Assembly: GCF_000472385.1 (NCBI RefSeq)
Contig: NZ_AWZU01000010.1
Coordinates: 62,221 to 126,220 of the forward strand
Origin: Bradyrhizobium sp. ARR65
GTDB taxonomy: Bacteria; Pseudomonadota; Alphaproteobacteria; Rhizobiales; Xanthobacteraceae
Reading direction: 5' to 3'
Length of the DNA: 64,000 nt
Positions 26,943-35,829 of the stretch are shown here, piece by piece. Each line of letters begins with the position of its first letter. Position 1 is the stretch's first letter. Position numbers and translations under genes: made by a program. Below the pieces are notes generated by a model. That model saw only the letters and a list, made by a program, of their open reading frames with translations. It did no database searches and was not told the DNA's origin.

Positions 26943-27132
26943 CGAACTAACCCGAAAGTAAAGACGAAGTTGAAAATCCCTCTTAGCAGTAGAAGCAACC
27001 GCGACCGTCGCTCTGCAGGCGACGGTGCCAGTCTGAATGCTCATTTTACTTCAGTTTTCCACCTGCTGTGCATCGTTCTTTTGGCAACACGGGAGGTTAG
27101 AGCTGGCGCACGTGCCACACCGGAGAGCATCA

Positions 27133-27321
27133 ATGGGACAAACCGAGTTGGTCAGTATCGTGACGCCCTACATTGTGCGGCCAGCATTCAGCGCAAGCCA
27201 GATCTTCTTCGATGATCCAAACAGGCTGCTGGAAGCCGTGAGCCGTCTGACCAACCTCCACGAACCCGGGCGCACCCCGCCAATTGCTTGGCCGGATGGA
27301 GCATTCCACTTCGGAATTTAG
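27133..27321 (+). pseudogene. Secretin (CpaC/RcpA-type) C-terminal scrap
   Basis: GQTELVSIVTPYIVRP at the start of a short ORF matches the conserved end of Flp-pilus or type II/III secretin beta-domains (TELVVIVTPxLVRP). Nothing upstream in frame resembles the rest of a secretin, and the sequence after ~45 residues is unrelated. A small relic, identified from one motif only. Confidence 0.4.
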
Positions 27322-27460
27322 GATAGACGTGGAGGGCGTCCCAGTTGACGACGGCATTGGACAGGGCGCACCTTGATAGTCGCGACGGCAGCCAAATTCA
27401 AACGATCGGCTTCTCAACAAGTTTCAAGAAGGCGCTCGTGCAGCCGCACGTAAAGAAAAT

Positions 27461-27495
27461 AGCCCCGCGGGCGGGGGCCTTCCCGCGGGGCTTTG
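27461..27495. terminator. Strong GC-rich hairpin, probable bidirectional terminator
   Basis: AGCCCCGCGGG (27461-27471) pairs perfectly with CCCGCGGGGCT (27482-27492). TTT follows on the plus strand and ATTTTC on the minus strand. Confidence 0.55.
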
Positions 27496-27736
27496 CGTCA
27501 ACGCAAGAGAGGATACTCTAACGTCGGCGCGGCCGGCCGAAACTCGAGTAAACGGCCGGAAGGTTAATCGTGGCCTCACGAGGTCCAGATCGTCTCGGAA
27601 ATAAGCAGCATCGGCGCAACTCAAACAGCCTGGCTCATGTTTCGGCTCGCTCTCTTTGGAAACTGCCAGCGCTCGTTCAGCAGAATTGCCACCCGGGGTC
27701 TTGCTAGTGCTCTAGATGCGCCTGCTGCGCTATGGC

Positions 27737-28060
27737 TTAGCTGATCTTATCGGGTGACCGGGCTTGTTCGTGCGCCGGTTTGTCCCAACAATTTCCAGGC
27801 ATGACGACGTTGTTTAATTTTGACTTGAAAGGTCTTGTGCCAGCGCAACTGCTGACGTGCACTGACACGATCCGGTTGGTTACGTAAAGCACAAGCAATA
27901 CGCCGACTGTGAGGCTCACGACTATAAGCGCGGTCATCAGTAGGCAGGCCACACAGCACAACGCGGCTACATCAAGCGGCGATCGCAACCAGAACGGTGC
28001 CCAATCCAGATGCAGCCTATCCTCCATATGGCCAGACATATTCGTTTGAAGTGTGATCAT
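27737..28060 (-). CDS. Small hypothetical membrane protein
   Basis: 107 residues with a single long hydrophobic segment (about residues 27-62, VAALCCVACLLMTALIVVSL and following), predicting one or two membrane passes, then a short polar C-terminal tail. No family is recognised. The surroundings are gene-poor, the ribosome site is weak and the codon pattern is not decisive, so coding is only moderately likely. Confidence 0.35.
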   Translation of the reverse strand: MITLQTNMSGHMEDRLHLDWAPFWLRSPLDVAALCCVACLLMTALIVVSLTVGVLLVLYVTNRIVSVHVSSCAGTRPFKSKLNNVVMPGNCWDKPAHEQARSPDKIS

Positions 28061-28236
28061 TGGCTACTAAATACCGACGGCTGGACGCCTTAATGAACAA
28101 AGCTGACGGCAATCTGACGAACTCTCTCCGAGAGCCTCTCCTCTGGAGAAAAATGAGCGCGTTACGAAGAGCTCCGGTGGCTGCCGCAACATAATTTGGG
28201 TGCATGCTCCGAGGGGCACTTTCACGAACATGGCTT

Positions 28237-28656
28237 TCACCACAACAATTTCATCCGTGCTGATAACGATGCAGCTTCAGATGGCTCAAGTCCGACAACC
28301 CCTACGAAGCGCGTTGGCGGCATTGGAATAACTTGACGTGTCGGCTTCCAGAGATGCAGGCAGTATCGGCTGTTATTCACGTATTGCGAATGCGGCGGAT
28401 GCAGTTGCATCACGCACTCCTCTTCATCCCAAAAAAGGTCTTTGACGAAGCACATCTCTTCCCAGTTCGGACAACGTCGCTGGGTCGAGACCGAGACATG
28501 CTCCCACCCTGGCCGGACAATTCCGACGATCTTGAGTTTGCAGCCACAAGGACCATCAACGAAGAAGAGGCCGCAAGGACCTGATCCCGGCTGGCTGGCG
28601 AACTGGCCATATCGTACCCGGCTGACTTCCAGCCTTTCTGGAATCTGCGCTCTCAC
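28237..28656 (-). CDS. Phage-like conserved protein (DUF7694-type)
   Basis: 139 residues. The C-terminal two thirds carries GWEHVSVSTQRRCPNWEEM, CFVKDLFWDEEECVMQLHPP and NNSRYCLHLWKP, a highly conserved pattern in small phage and prophage proteins (DUF7694-like). The start is taken as the GTG at 28656 because GGAGG lies just upstream and the start overlaps the stop of a small upstream ORF by four bases (GTGA), implying translational coupling. The longer frame to 28902 covers that upstream ORF and is not used. Biochemical function unknown; probably a prophage relic carried in the island. Confidence 0.75.
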   Translation of the reverse strand: MRAQIPERLEVSRVRYGQFASQPGSGPCGLFFVDGPCGCKLKIVGIVRPGWEHVSVSTQRRCPNWEEMCFVKDLFWDEEECVMQLHPPHSQYVNNSRYCLHLWKPTRQVIPMPPTRFVGVVGLEPSEAASLSARMKLLW

Positions 28657-28829
28657 GTGTCCTCCTTTGTCTCGCGGCTCGCTTTGAAATCGACGTAGAT
28701 CACATTGTCCTGCGCCTCCTTCATTGATTCCAGCCAGCGCTGCTGCGCAACGTCCCAGTGCCATGCTCGACTCTCCGTCAGCCGCTGAACTTCGAATAAG
28801 CCGCCGAGTAAGCCGTAAATGTAGATCAT
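28653..28829 (-). CDS. 58-residue protein coupled to the DUF7694-like gene
   Basis: An ATG at 28829 opens a 58-codon frame, MIYIYGLLGGLFEVQRLTES to ASRETKEDT, ending in a TGA that overlaps the GTG of the next gene as GTGA. The purine-rich AAGAGAG precedes the start. The sequence is Trp-rich in the middle (RAWHWDVAQQRW) and has no known family. The four-base overlap and the GGAGG lying inside its last codons, positioned for the next gene, argue that it is translated. It is too short for ordinary ORF cut-offs. Confidence 0.6.
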   Translation of the reverse strand: MIYIYGLLGGLFEVQRLTESRAWHWDVAQQRWLESMKEAQDNVIYVDFKASRETKEDT

Positions 28830-29733
28830 CTCTCTTCTCCGCTGCCAAAGAGGCCAAGCACGTCCAATGGGGCGCTTCTGCTCTACTTAACGGATACGGC
28901 ACAACCGCCAGCAGCCCGGATTCTGCTCGCCATCTTTTCGCGCTCGGTTGAATAGCCCGACTGCAAGGCGAGATCTCCTAAGCAGCCCGTCGCATGCTCC
29001 TCATCGGCCGCAAGCTGCGGATCATGCACAGGCTTCGAGTTGCCTGTGTTTCGACCGAACCCCACCCATCGCCAGAAAGACAAGTCGACCCTTAGGGGCC
29101 ATTCCGCCACCGCCGCGGCAAATGGCTGCTCATCGCCATTGTCTAGCAAATATGTCAAGCAGCACTTATCCAGCCGGGCTCTGCCTGGTATCCATTTCCT
29201 CAATGCATGCAATCGCAGCCATCGATAGCAGTCGCATCCAACATCTCTGTCTCGCGCCCCACGTTACGCGAAGCAGCTTGCAGAATGGGCCCGCGAGCGT
29301 TGCCCAAAGGCGCGATTGGGCCGCCCTATTTCTGCACGTCAATGTAGCACTTGTTTAGCCCTCAAACCTGCCGCTCCTCGGCGAGGCTGAAACAGCGTGA
29401 ATGGGACATCTGTATGGCCACGCGGACCCGGTCGTGTATTGAGGCTGTGAATAGAAATGCATTTACCGCAGCATTGCTCAGGGAGCATGTTGGAGATGGC
29501 TTGGACGTGCAAATCGCACTTTCCATCCGCCATCATTGCGGTGCCTAGGTCTTCAATGCCGCCTACTCAGCTAGCCAGCTGGGACCTTGCTGAGTGGCGG
29601 CCTATCACAATTTGCCATTGAGCTCCGTCGAGAGCGCACTCGGAGATCCTTCGCCAGGCGTCGAGCGCTCCCTCAAATGCTCAAAGGCGACTCTCACGAA
29701 CGTGGCGGCAGCCGCTGGCTACTGCAACGCGCC
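28830..29733. other. 904-base stretch with no supported gene
   Basis: A 109-codon minus-strand frame at 28883-29212 is open but resembles no family and lacks a ribosome site. Nothing else of note. Confidence 0.4.
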
Positions 29734-29943
29734 TTAGACATCGATGCGCAAGTTTTCAGCTGAGACTCTGCCACTGCGACCAGTGAACAGTTCGTAGCTA
29801 ACCCTGGCTCCATCTGGCAGGCCAGTTAGACCCGCCTTCTCCACGGCAGAGATGTGCACGAACACATCCTCGCCGCCCTCATCGGGCCTAATGAACCCGT
29901 AGCCTTTCGTTCTGTTAAACCATTTCACAGTTCCGACCGCCAA
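29734..29943 (-). CDS. Cold-shock-domain protein (CspA family)
   Basis: 69 residues, the usual length of a bacterial cold-shock protein: a five-stranded beta barrel that binds single-stranded RNA and DNA. RNP1 is KGYGFIRPD and RNP2 is DVFVHISAV, following the N-terminal GTVKWFN. The start is a TTG at 29943, eight bases after GAGGAG; the frame continues upstream to 30063, but those 40 residues are not part of the family. Rhizobia carry several such genes; this copy is isolated. Confidence 0.92.
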   Translation of the reverse strand: MAVGTVKWFNRTKGYGFIRPDEGGEDVFVHISAVEKAGLTGLPDGARVSYELFTGRSGRVSAENLRIDV

Positions 29944-30759
29944 TTCAGTAGCTCCTCTAAAAAAACGAATGACGCGGCGATTACGATTCTTCAGGAGCCC
30001 GGGCTCTAACCCGGCAGCAAGGGTCCGCACTGAAATCTCATCGCGACATCGATCTGCGACCACTACTAACGTCTAGTCGCCGGCTTGGCTAGAGGAGAGG
30101 CCACCTGACTCTTTTCTCCTCTGTGCTCGTACATGTCGTGTTAAGTTGAAGACGGTGATGTGGGGAAGCCGACACCGACAGCTCGCCACTTCAAGCAGGG
30201 GCGCACCAAACAGTTCTTTTCTCCGTTAGACCGGCGTCCGCAGGACGATCGCCCTGCGGCACGCAGATTGCTGAGATGATAATGTTCCAGCCAAGGAGCG
30301 GAAATGTTGTCAGCGCCGACATCACGCAAGGTGCGCCATTATTGTTCTGTTTCGTCGCTGACGCACGGCTCTGCGCCCCGACGTTGCTATCATCACGCGC
30401 ACCGATCAATGCAAGTGGGTATTTGCAGGTACCCGTCAACGCAATGATGCGGCATCTCGATGCTGGTCCCCAGGAATCCAAGACTGATGGCCAAGCCGCC
30501 GAGCCTTAGGCGCCGTGGACAAGCAGCCCGGTCAATGTTGGACGGATTTTGTAAAGAAACTGGAGGCGCCCTCTCTCGTCGAGCAGCACAAGGTAAGATG
30601 CTGCAGACCGTGAGGCTGGCAGTGCGGAGATCAGCTGGCGATCAGGTCCGGCCGGCTCCGCGAGAGTGTTCTCCGGCAGGGTGGTGGCCGTTCGCCCGGC
30701 TTGGCGACGTTCAACAAGCGAATTCTTGGCCCTGACCAAACTATCGAAGCGAGATACCG
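29944..30759. other. 816-base stretch with no supported gene
   Basis: Open frames here (for example minus 30506-30850) lack recognisable families and clear ribosome sites. Confidence 0.4.
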
Positions 30760-30936
30760 ATGACGCACTGGCGCGAACGAGAGCCAACCGTGATTGACGG
30801 CCATAGAGCTGCTCGCTTGTCCCATCCCGGTCCGTCGCAAGCGCGGCCAAGCCGGACTTTCTGCCTAATTGGGATCATCGTTGTTAACGGGCTGCTCTGG
30901 GCCGCCATCTGCTGGCTCATTGCGGCCTTCTCATGA
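30760..30936 (+). CDS. 58-residue tail-anchored membrane protein
   Basis: An ATG at 30760 opens 58 codons: a basic soluble N-terminus (MTHWREREPTVIDGHRAARL) followed by a single C-terminal hydrophobic helix, CLIGIIVVNGLLWAAICWLI. AAGCGAGA lies 5-12 bases before the start. The charge pattern (Arg/Lys on the N side, short tail) predicts one membrane pass with a cytoplasmic N-terminus. No family is named, but similar short C-tail-anchored proteins are common in Rhizobiales. Confidence 0.45.
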   Translation: MTHWREREPTVIDGHRAARLSHPGPSQARPSRTFCLIGIIVVNGLLWAAICWLIAAFS

Positions 30937-31418
30937 GGAGCACGACGGCCATTCCCAGCTGAATGTGCAGGATCAGCAGTTCCACTCACTCCACGCAACC
31001 ATACTTCGCATTAAGATGACCATGGAAATGCTAACGCTATCCGGCCTCGGGATCATTTTTTTTGAAGACCGCGCCCCGCCGGCTCAGCTTCGGTGACGCG
31101 ATGCTAAACGTCCCCCGCTGGTGAATGGGCCGGGGGCCGAACGCATGATCCGCAAAAAATAGAGGCGGCCGTCAAAGCCGGTACAAGGTTGATGTCTGGA
31201 GCTTCGGGAGATGAGCTAGTTCGTCGGTATCGACGGCAATGCGAAGCGGCAAACCAGGTCGAGTTTCCGTCCCATAAAGCGAACAGGGGCCGACGAAAGT
31301 AAACCGCAGCCTGTGCTTAAACGTCGCACGAAGAAGCAGACTGCGCCCGAGTGCCGTTGCAAGGGCGGCGGCACGAACGGTGCCACAGTCACAAGCGGGT
31401 GGAAAGCGGCTCGCGCGA

Positions 31419-31432
31419 GTGATCTAGATCAA
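31419..31432. promoter_or_regulatory. FixK/FNR-type box
   Basis: GTGATCTAGATCAA matches the FixK2 consensus TTGATCTAGATCAA at 13 of 14 positions, and the inner 12 bases are a perfect palindrome. The nearest credible gene start is 440 bases downstream, so the target is unclear. Confidence 0.5.
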
Positions 31433-31513
31433 GACGACGCTGAACTGGCCGACTATGTCGCTAGCGTGCCGAGCGGCCTTCCCGCTACTGAGGTCCGGTC
31501 TCCTAGGACCCAG

Positions 31514-31545
31514 GCGGGCAGAAGCTGCCCGCTTGTTTCGTGCTT
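31514..31545 (+). terminator. Terminator-like hairpin
   Basis: GCGGGCAG and CTGCCCGC pair around AAG, followed by TTGTTTCGTGCTTTT on the plus strand. No recognised gene ends just before it. Confidence 0.45.
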
Positions 31546-31874
31546 TTCTGATGTGCGACCTCTTCATTCCGCTTGTCCCCGATCGGCCGAGAGAGAGAGC
31601 ACCGCCCCGGAGTGCGGATGGTCGCGCCGGGGCACACAAGCTGGGCTCACGCACTGACCGGAGTACGATTCGAAATAATTCAGCGTATTACCGCGCCAAA
31701 GCGGAGGATCGTCGCGCCGGGCAGCAGCGATTAAGCGGCACGTGAGGAACGAGTTTTGGCGAGCGCTCGCTCGTACGACGAACCGGGCGCGCCGAGTTAC
31801 GTCGCCTTCTCTGCGGATAGACGATCGGCTAATGTCTCACCGTGTCAGGCGATCTGTGAACGCACGAGGCTAAC

Positions 31875-33143
31875 ATGGACCCGAACAAGTTGTCCGATGC
31901 ATTGTGGTTATTCGGTTTATACGATCCAAATGATCAATCGACCTACCAGTTCCATTTATACCATCCAGATACGATGGACGCGGTTGCGGAGGTTTTAAGA
32001 CGTCAGCAAGTAGTGCAACCGGAGCCAGCGGTGCAACCGGAGCCAACGGTTCAGCCGGAGCCAGCGGTGCAAGCGCTGCAACCGGTGCAAGCGGAGGGGG
32101 AGGCGCAGCGCCGGCATATCAATATGCTACAGGCACGCCATCGTAACGCCTCTCGCGCGGACCTGGTCCTCATCGAGAACATGCTTGACGCAGCCCGTGT
32201 AAACAGGCGCCTGAGCTTAGTTACCCTCGAAGGTCACGCTCAGGGTCTTCGCAGATTGGCGGATCATCTCGGGTCTCTGGGAATGACGTTGGAAAGACTC
32301 GATGACGCGGCCTTACTCGAACACGTCCCGAACCGCTCGGATGAGAAAATGATGAAGGGGTTGAATACCCTTCGTCAGTATCGCCAGGGCCGCTGGGACC
32401 CTCCCCCGCGTCGACATCATCATCCCTCTGAAGCAGATTACCGTCTCATCGACGATGCGTGTCGTGCCAGCGGGCTAGGTGCAGTAAATTATAACTGCGC
32501 GCTTCGCAGGTTTTCGGAAAAGCTCACACGCCGCGGCGAGGCACTTGCCATGCTTGGCCACGAGCAGCTGATGGAGCGTGCCGAATCGTTAGGCCTTCTA
32601 CCTAACCGTCAGCTCATGGGCGCGTTGAGGATGCTTGAGCGGTACCGCAGCAACATTGCAACGGGCGCTTCCGGAGCGGACAGCTCTCGGCAGGCCGGAG
32701 ATCAGGCTAGCGCGTCGGATGAACCCGTGCCGTTGCCTCGTTCGACGGAGTTTCGGCGGGGCATGGACCTCGTCGGCCAATTACCAGCGAGCAGTTGGAA
32801 CACACCGAGCGCTCCGCAGGGGCCGCCGGCCTATTTGCCAGAGCAAAGTGTCAGTCAGTCGAGCGGGCTATCTTGGGATCAAAACTTCGGGGCATCGAGC
32901 CTCGGCCCGGCATCCCACCCGGCGTTCACGCCTACGGTGCCAAACCTAGCAATGTACGTCCCCGGCTGGCAGCACGGCGACCAGGCGGCGCCGCCGAGCC
33001 TCATCAATGGAATGTCTTTGTATCACGTGCTGCCGACCGCGTTTCAGCCGGAGACACATTTCATGATCGACCACGTGAATTACACGGCCATGTTCGGGCC
33101 AACAGGCAAGCCAAACGACATCTTTGTCCGCCGAAGAACCTGA
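31875..33143 (+). CDS. Putative secreted effector with duplicated helical domain
   Basis: 422 residues, hydrophilic, no signal peptide. After a low-complexity stretch of V/T-QPEP repeats (about 46-72) come two homologous ~75-residue helical units: unit A (93-170, SRADLVLIENMLDAAR ... LNTLRQYR) and unit B (185-258, SEADYRLIDDACRASG ... LRMLERYR). They resemble the helical repeats I associate with rhizobial type III effector-like proteins and the arm domain of integrases. The C-terminal 160 residues are Pro/Ser/Gly-rich and disordered, ending in a more ordered block (SLYHVLPTAFQPETHFMIDH). The gene start is an ATG with no strong ribosome site. Effector status is inferred from composition, since no tts box was found. 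Confidence 0.55.
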   Translation: MDPNKLSDALWLFGLYDPNDQSTYQFHLYHPDTMDAVAEVLRRQQVVQPEPAVQPEPTVQPEPAVQALQPVQAEGEAQRRHINMLQARHRNASRADLVLIENMLDAARVNRRLSLVTLEGHAQGLRRLADHLGSLGMTLERLDDAALLEHVPNRSDEKMMKGLNTLRQYRQGRWDPPPRRHHHPSEADYRLIDDACRASGLGAVNYNCALRRFSEKLTRRGEALAMLGHEQLMERAESLGLLPNRQLMGALRMLERYRSNIATGASGADSSRQAGDQASASDEPVPLPRSTEFRRGMDLVGQLPASSWNTPSAPQGPPAYLPEQSVSQSSGLSWDQNFGASSLGPASHPAFTPTVPNLAMYVPGWQHGDQAAPPSLINGMSLYHVLPTAFQPETHFMIDHVNYTAMFGPTGKPNDIFVRRRT

Positions 33144-33380
33144 ACAGGCTGTTCGCGAACGTGTTTACGAAAAAAGGCCCATGGGTAATGCAGGTGGTAC
33201 AACAGTCTTCTTGGCGTGTGTTCCCGTCTGCGCTGGCCACCGATCCTTCCTCGGTGGCCAGGATTTTGGAGATCTATTGGACCACGAGCGGATCGTCCGG
33301 TCCCCGGCGTCTTACGGGTCTTCGCGGTTAAATTTGTATATCTCAAGCGGGCGTTTGAGCGGCAAACTAATGAACTCACA

Positions 33381-33787
33381 GATGGCCATCCACGACCTCG
33401 CAGCGATGCTGCGCCCAATGCTTGTGGCGCGAGCCGTGCTGCGTGAACAGTATGGCGTCCTACACAACATGGTACTTGAAAGAGTACGCCGCAAGCCGAC
33501 ATACCGGCGGGCTCATGACGATACCCGGCTCAGGTCCACTGACGGCAATCACTTTTCTATCAACCCTTAATGACGGGGACCGCTTTCAATGCTCCCGCGA
33601 CGTTGGCGCGCATCTCGGCCTCACGTCACGCAAATACGCATCTGGGGAGACCGACCGGAACGGCGCTATTTCGAGGCGCGGCGATGTGATGCTCAGGACC
33701 ATCCTTTATCAGGCCGCGCTTGCACTTCTAACCCGCACCCAGCGTTGGTCTGCATTGAAAGGCTGGGGTGTAAAGGTGGCCAAGTGA
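33381..33787 (+). mobile_element. IS110/IS116-family transposase C-terminal remnant
   Basis: AIHDLAAMLRPMLVARAVLRE in one frame and, after a shift near 33500, LMTIPGSGPLTAITFLSTL, DVGAHLGLTSRKYASGETDR, RRGDVMLRTILYQAALALLT and WSALKGWGVKVAK. This is the C-terminal transposase_20 domain of IS110-type elements. The N-terminal DEDD catalytic domain is missing, so it is inactive. It directly follows the putative effector gene. Confidence 0.85.
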
Positions 33788-33851
33788 CGCGGTCCTCTGC
33801 GCAGGCGTCCAGAGTCATCTATCCATCTCTCAGGCTGCGAAGCAACAGAAA

Positions 33852-33888
33852 GGCCCGACGCTTCTCCAGAACGGAGTTGCGTCGGGCC
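33852..33888 (-). terminator. Perfect hairpin, terminator-like (copy 1)
   Basis: GGCCCGACGC (33852-33861) pairs with GCGTCGGGCC (33879-33888), with an inner CTCC/GGAG stem. TTTCTG follows on the minus strand. Confidence 0.55.
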
Positions 33889-34354
33889 ACAACCTGACAA
33901 GGTTGGAGCATCGACCAGGCGCAGGGATGAGGGGGGAGGAGGCCCTCGTCAATGCTCAACATGAGCCGTGCAAGTCGTGTGCCGCTTTGAGCGAGGGCGG
34001 TTCAAGTACCGCCGCACCGAGAGCACGCCTCCATATGGTAGCGGCGCGCTGAGCGCGTTTTTGTTCTCAGAGCTCACGCACCTCTCCGCCCTCGACAAAA
34101 ATATTCCAGGTCTATGCTTTTTCATTCGGCTACTGAGAAGCGCATATGCAAGCAAACGAACGCGTCTGCCCACATCGCGATGCCACTCAAGCCGCTATTG
34201 CGCTCCTCAGCTTACAGGCACGGCGGTGTCGCACTTCTCACAGAGTGAATGAGACTGTACACTTGCGTTGGCGATCGGACAAACCGGGGCGCCGAGTTGG
34301 CGTTATGGGCGGGGCGGAGCTTCGACTGTTTTTACGCTCAAACCGCACAAAGAA

Positions 34355-34391
34355 GCCCGACGCACCCGGCCGGGTGCAAGGTGCGTCGGGC
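34355..34391 (-). terminator. Perfect hairpin, terminator-like (copy 2)
   Basis: GCCCGACGCACC (34355-34366) pairs with GGTGCGTCGGGC (34380-34391); TTCTTTG follows on the minus strand. It lies downstream of the minus-strand small genes at 34.4-34.8 kb. Confidence 0.6.
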
Positions 34392-34410
34392 CGGTGGGCC
34401 TTGTCGAGGC

Positions 34411-34662
34411 TCAGACGTCAAGGACCCAGTCGCCCTTCTGCAAAAGATGTGCCGTAAGAAGTTCGGTCATAGTGTCCGGCCTGTCTTCTGCGCCCGCACC
34501 GTCTGTTTCCGGCGCGCGGACGCCATCCGCCCTGCGACGTGGCGGGGCTGGAATGAGAACGGATTCACCGACAACGAAGCAAAGCTGCGGACAGGTGCTG
34601 AGGCCCTTGTGGAGAAACGGCGGAGCCTCAAGATCTGTAATCGGCGTGTGCGTCCCCCTCAC
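34411..34662 (-). CDS. Small hypothetical protein, doubtful
   Basis: A minus-strand frame of 83-92 codons (GTG at 34662 or ATG at 34689) ends just before the hairpin terminator. The product includes LCFVVGESVLIPAPP and ends LLQKGDWVLDV, without a family match. It overlaps the upstream small gene by 35 bases, which weakens the case; the placement between that gene and a terminator supports it. Treat as tentative. Confidence 0.3.
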   Translation of the reverse strand: MRGTHTPITDLEAPPFLHKGLSTCPQLCFVVGESVLIPAPPRRRADGVRAPETDGAGAEDRPDTMTELLTAHLLQKGDWVLDV

Positions 34663-34846
34663 TTTGCAGCCTCTGCCACTCCTCTGCACGCCGGGCTAGG
34701 CTCTCATACTCACGAGCGACCTTGAGGAGCCTGTCTCTGTTTTTTCCATCGGCGAGAGCATTGGCTTTATCTCTCGTTGCATCCGCACGCGCTCGCCAGT
34801 GCTTGGGATCGTAGAATAGAATTTTCGGGTTCATGCAAACGAGCAT
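34628..34846 (-). CDS. Small conserved hypothetical protein
   Basis: 72 residues, strongly helical and charged: DPKHWRARADATRDKANAL followed by RLLKVAREYESLARRAEEW. This pattern (HWRxRAEEARxxA ... LxxAxxYExLAxRAE) is one I recognise from many short proteins of Rhizobiales of unknown function. The ATG at 34846 or an internal ATG at 34834 could be the start. A perfect 26-base palindrome lies 31-56 bases upstream and may be its operator. Confidence 0.7.
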   Translation of the reverse strand: MLVCMNPKILFYDPKHWRARADATRDKANALADGKNRDRLLKVAREYESLARRAEEWQRLQSEGDAHADYRS

Positions 34847-35829
34847 GCAATCTGAAGATCAAGGAAATGCGACGCCCGACCTACGTAGCATTACGTAGGT
34901 CGCCGTCCCCCAACTTGATTGGCCTGCAATCGCCAATATGTCGCCCTCTCGACTGTAGGGCTGATAACGGAGTTAATTGCAGCCGATGGCGAAAGCGCTC
35001 ACCAGCGGGCAAGCCTCTGCCACATTCCAACCAGCGATCGCGAGGATCGCTCTTCACCGCCCGAGAGCCATGGGCCGCCAAAATCATTTGTCTGACATCG
35101 AGCATTAAGAGGCGCTCGTGGTCCGCTCTCTGGCTTATTCAGCAAAGAGCAGACGGAGGACGCGCACCTAGGAGAGCTGTAGGCCCTGCGGGTCAACAGA
35201 TAAAGCTCGCCTGTGCGATGCAATTAAGGGAGCAGGCTCACTTCTCCCCCAGCGTATGGAACAGGATTGATCGCTCCCGAGAGGAGCCTACCCGACCGCC
35301 TGCCCGCAGATTAGCATAATTGAATTGCCTAGTCGACAATTGCACGATATTTGAACACGTGTATGCAGTGATTCTGAAGTGCCCGCGAAAGCCAGCAGAT
35401 CCGATGGATTTGAAGCGTTGCGTGGATTTGGAAAACCTGGGTCCCGTAGGGCTGATTCAGACGCCTTGGGAGTGGGTCGAGCTCGGGCTTTCTTCCTACT
35501 GTTGTCATCTGCGCATGGAGGACGAGCTTCGCTCGTCTGGACGATTGCGTTCATGTCAGACGAAGACGAGTCAGGTGTAAGCGAGGCCACCAATTTCGTT
35601 GTCAAGCGAACCAGATGCGTGCACGGAATACTAAACTTGGTCTTCCAGACCCGCGTGAAACTGAGCCGGGCCGTCGCGGCTACGCCGGAAACGGTTTTCA
35701 ATTTGACCGAACATGGGCATCTCCCGTTTGGCGAAGCACCAGCGCCCGCACACTTATTTCCACCTGCCGCTCGCAAGAGGCTCCGCAGCGCGGCGCAGCA
35801 AGTCCGGTCCCTTTTTATAAAGAATCCAA
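34847..35829. other. 983-base stretch upstream of the NodW-like gene
   Basis: No supported gene on either strand; long open frames exist but none resembles a family. Contains the palindrome at 34877-34902. Confidence 0.4.
34877..34902. promoter_or_regulatory. Perfect 11-base-arm palindrome
   Basis: CGACCTACGTA and TACGTAGGTCG flank the four-base loop GCAT without mismatch. No U-tract follows on either strand, so an operator is more likely than a terminator. The nearest start codon is the minus-strand small gene, 31 bases away. Confidence 0.5.

Larger units (their letters stand above)
30937..31874. other. 938-base stretch upstream of the putative effector gene
   Basis: No supported gene. It contains a FixK-type palindrome (31419-31432) and a terminator-like hairpin (31514-31545), listed separately. 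No tts-box-like motif was found before the gene at 31875. Confidence 0.4.
33788..34410. other. 623-base stretch bounded by two related hairpins
   Basis: No supported gene. The hairpins at 33852-33888 and 34355-34391 share GCCCGACGC/GCGTCGGGC arms (listed separately). Confidence 0.4.
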
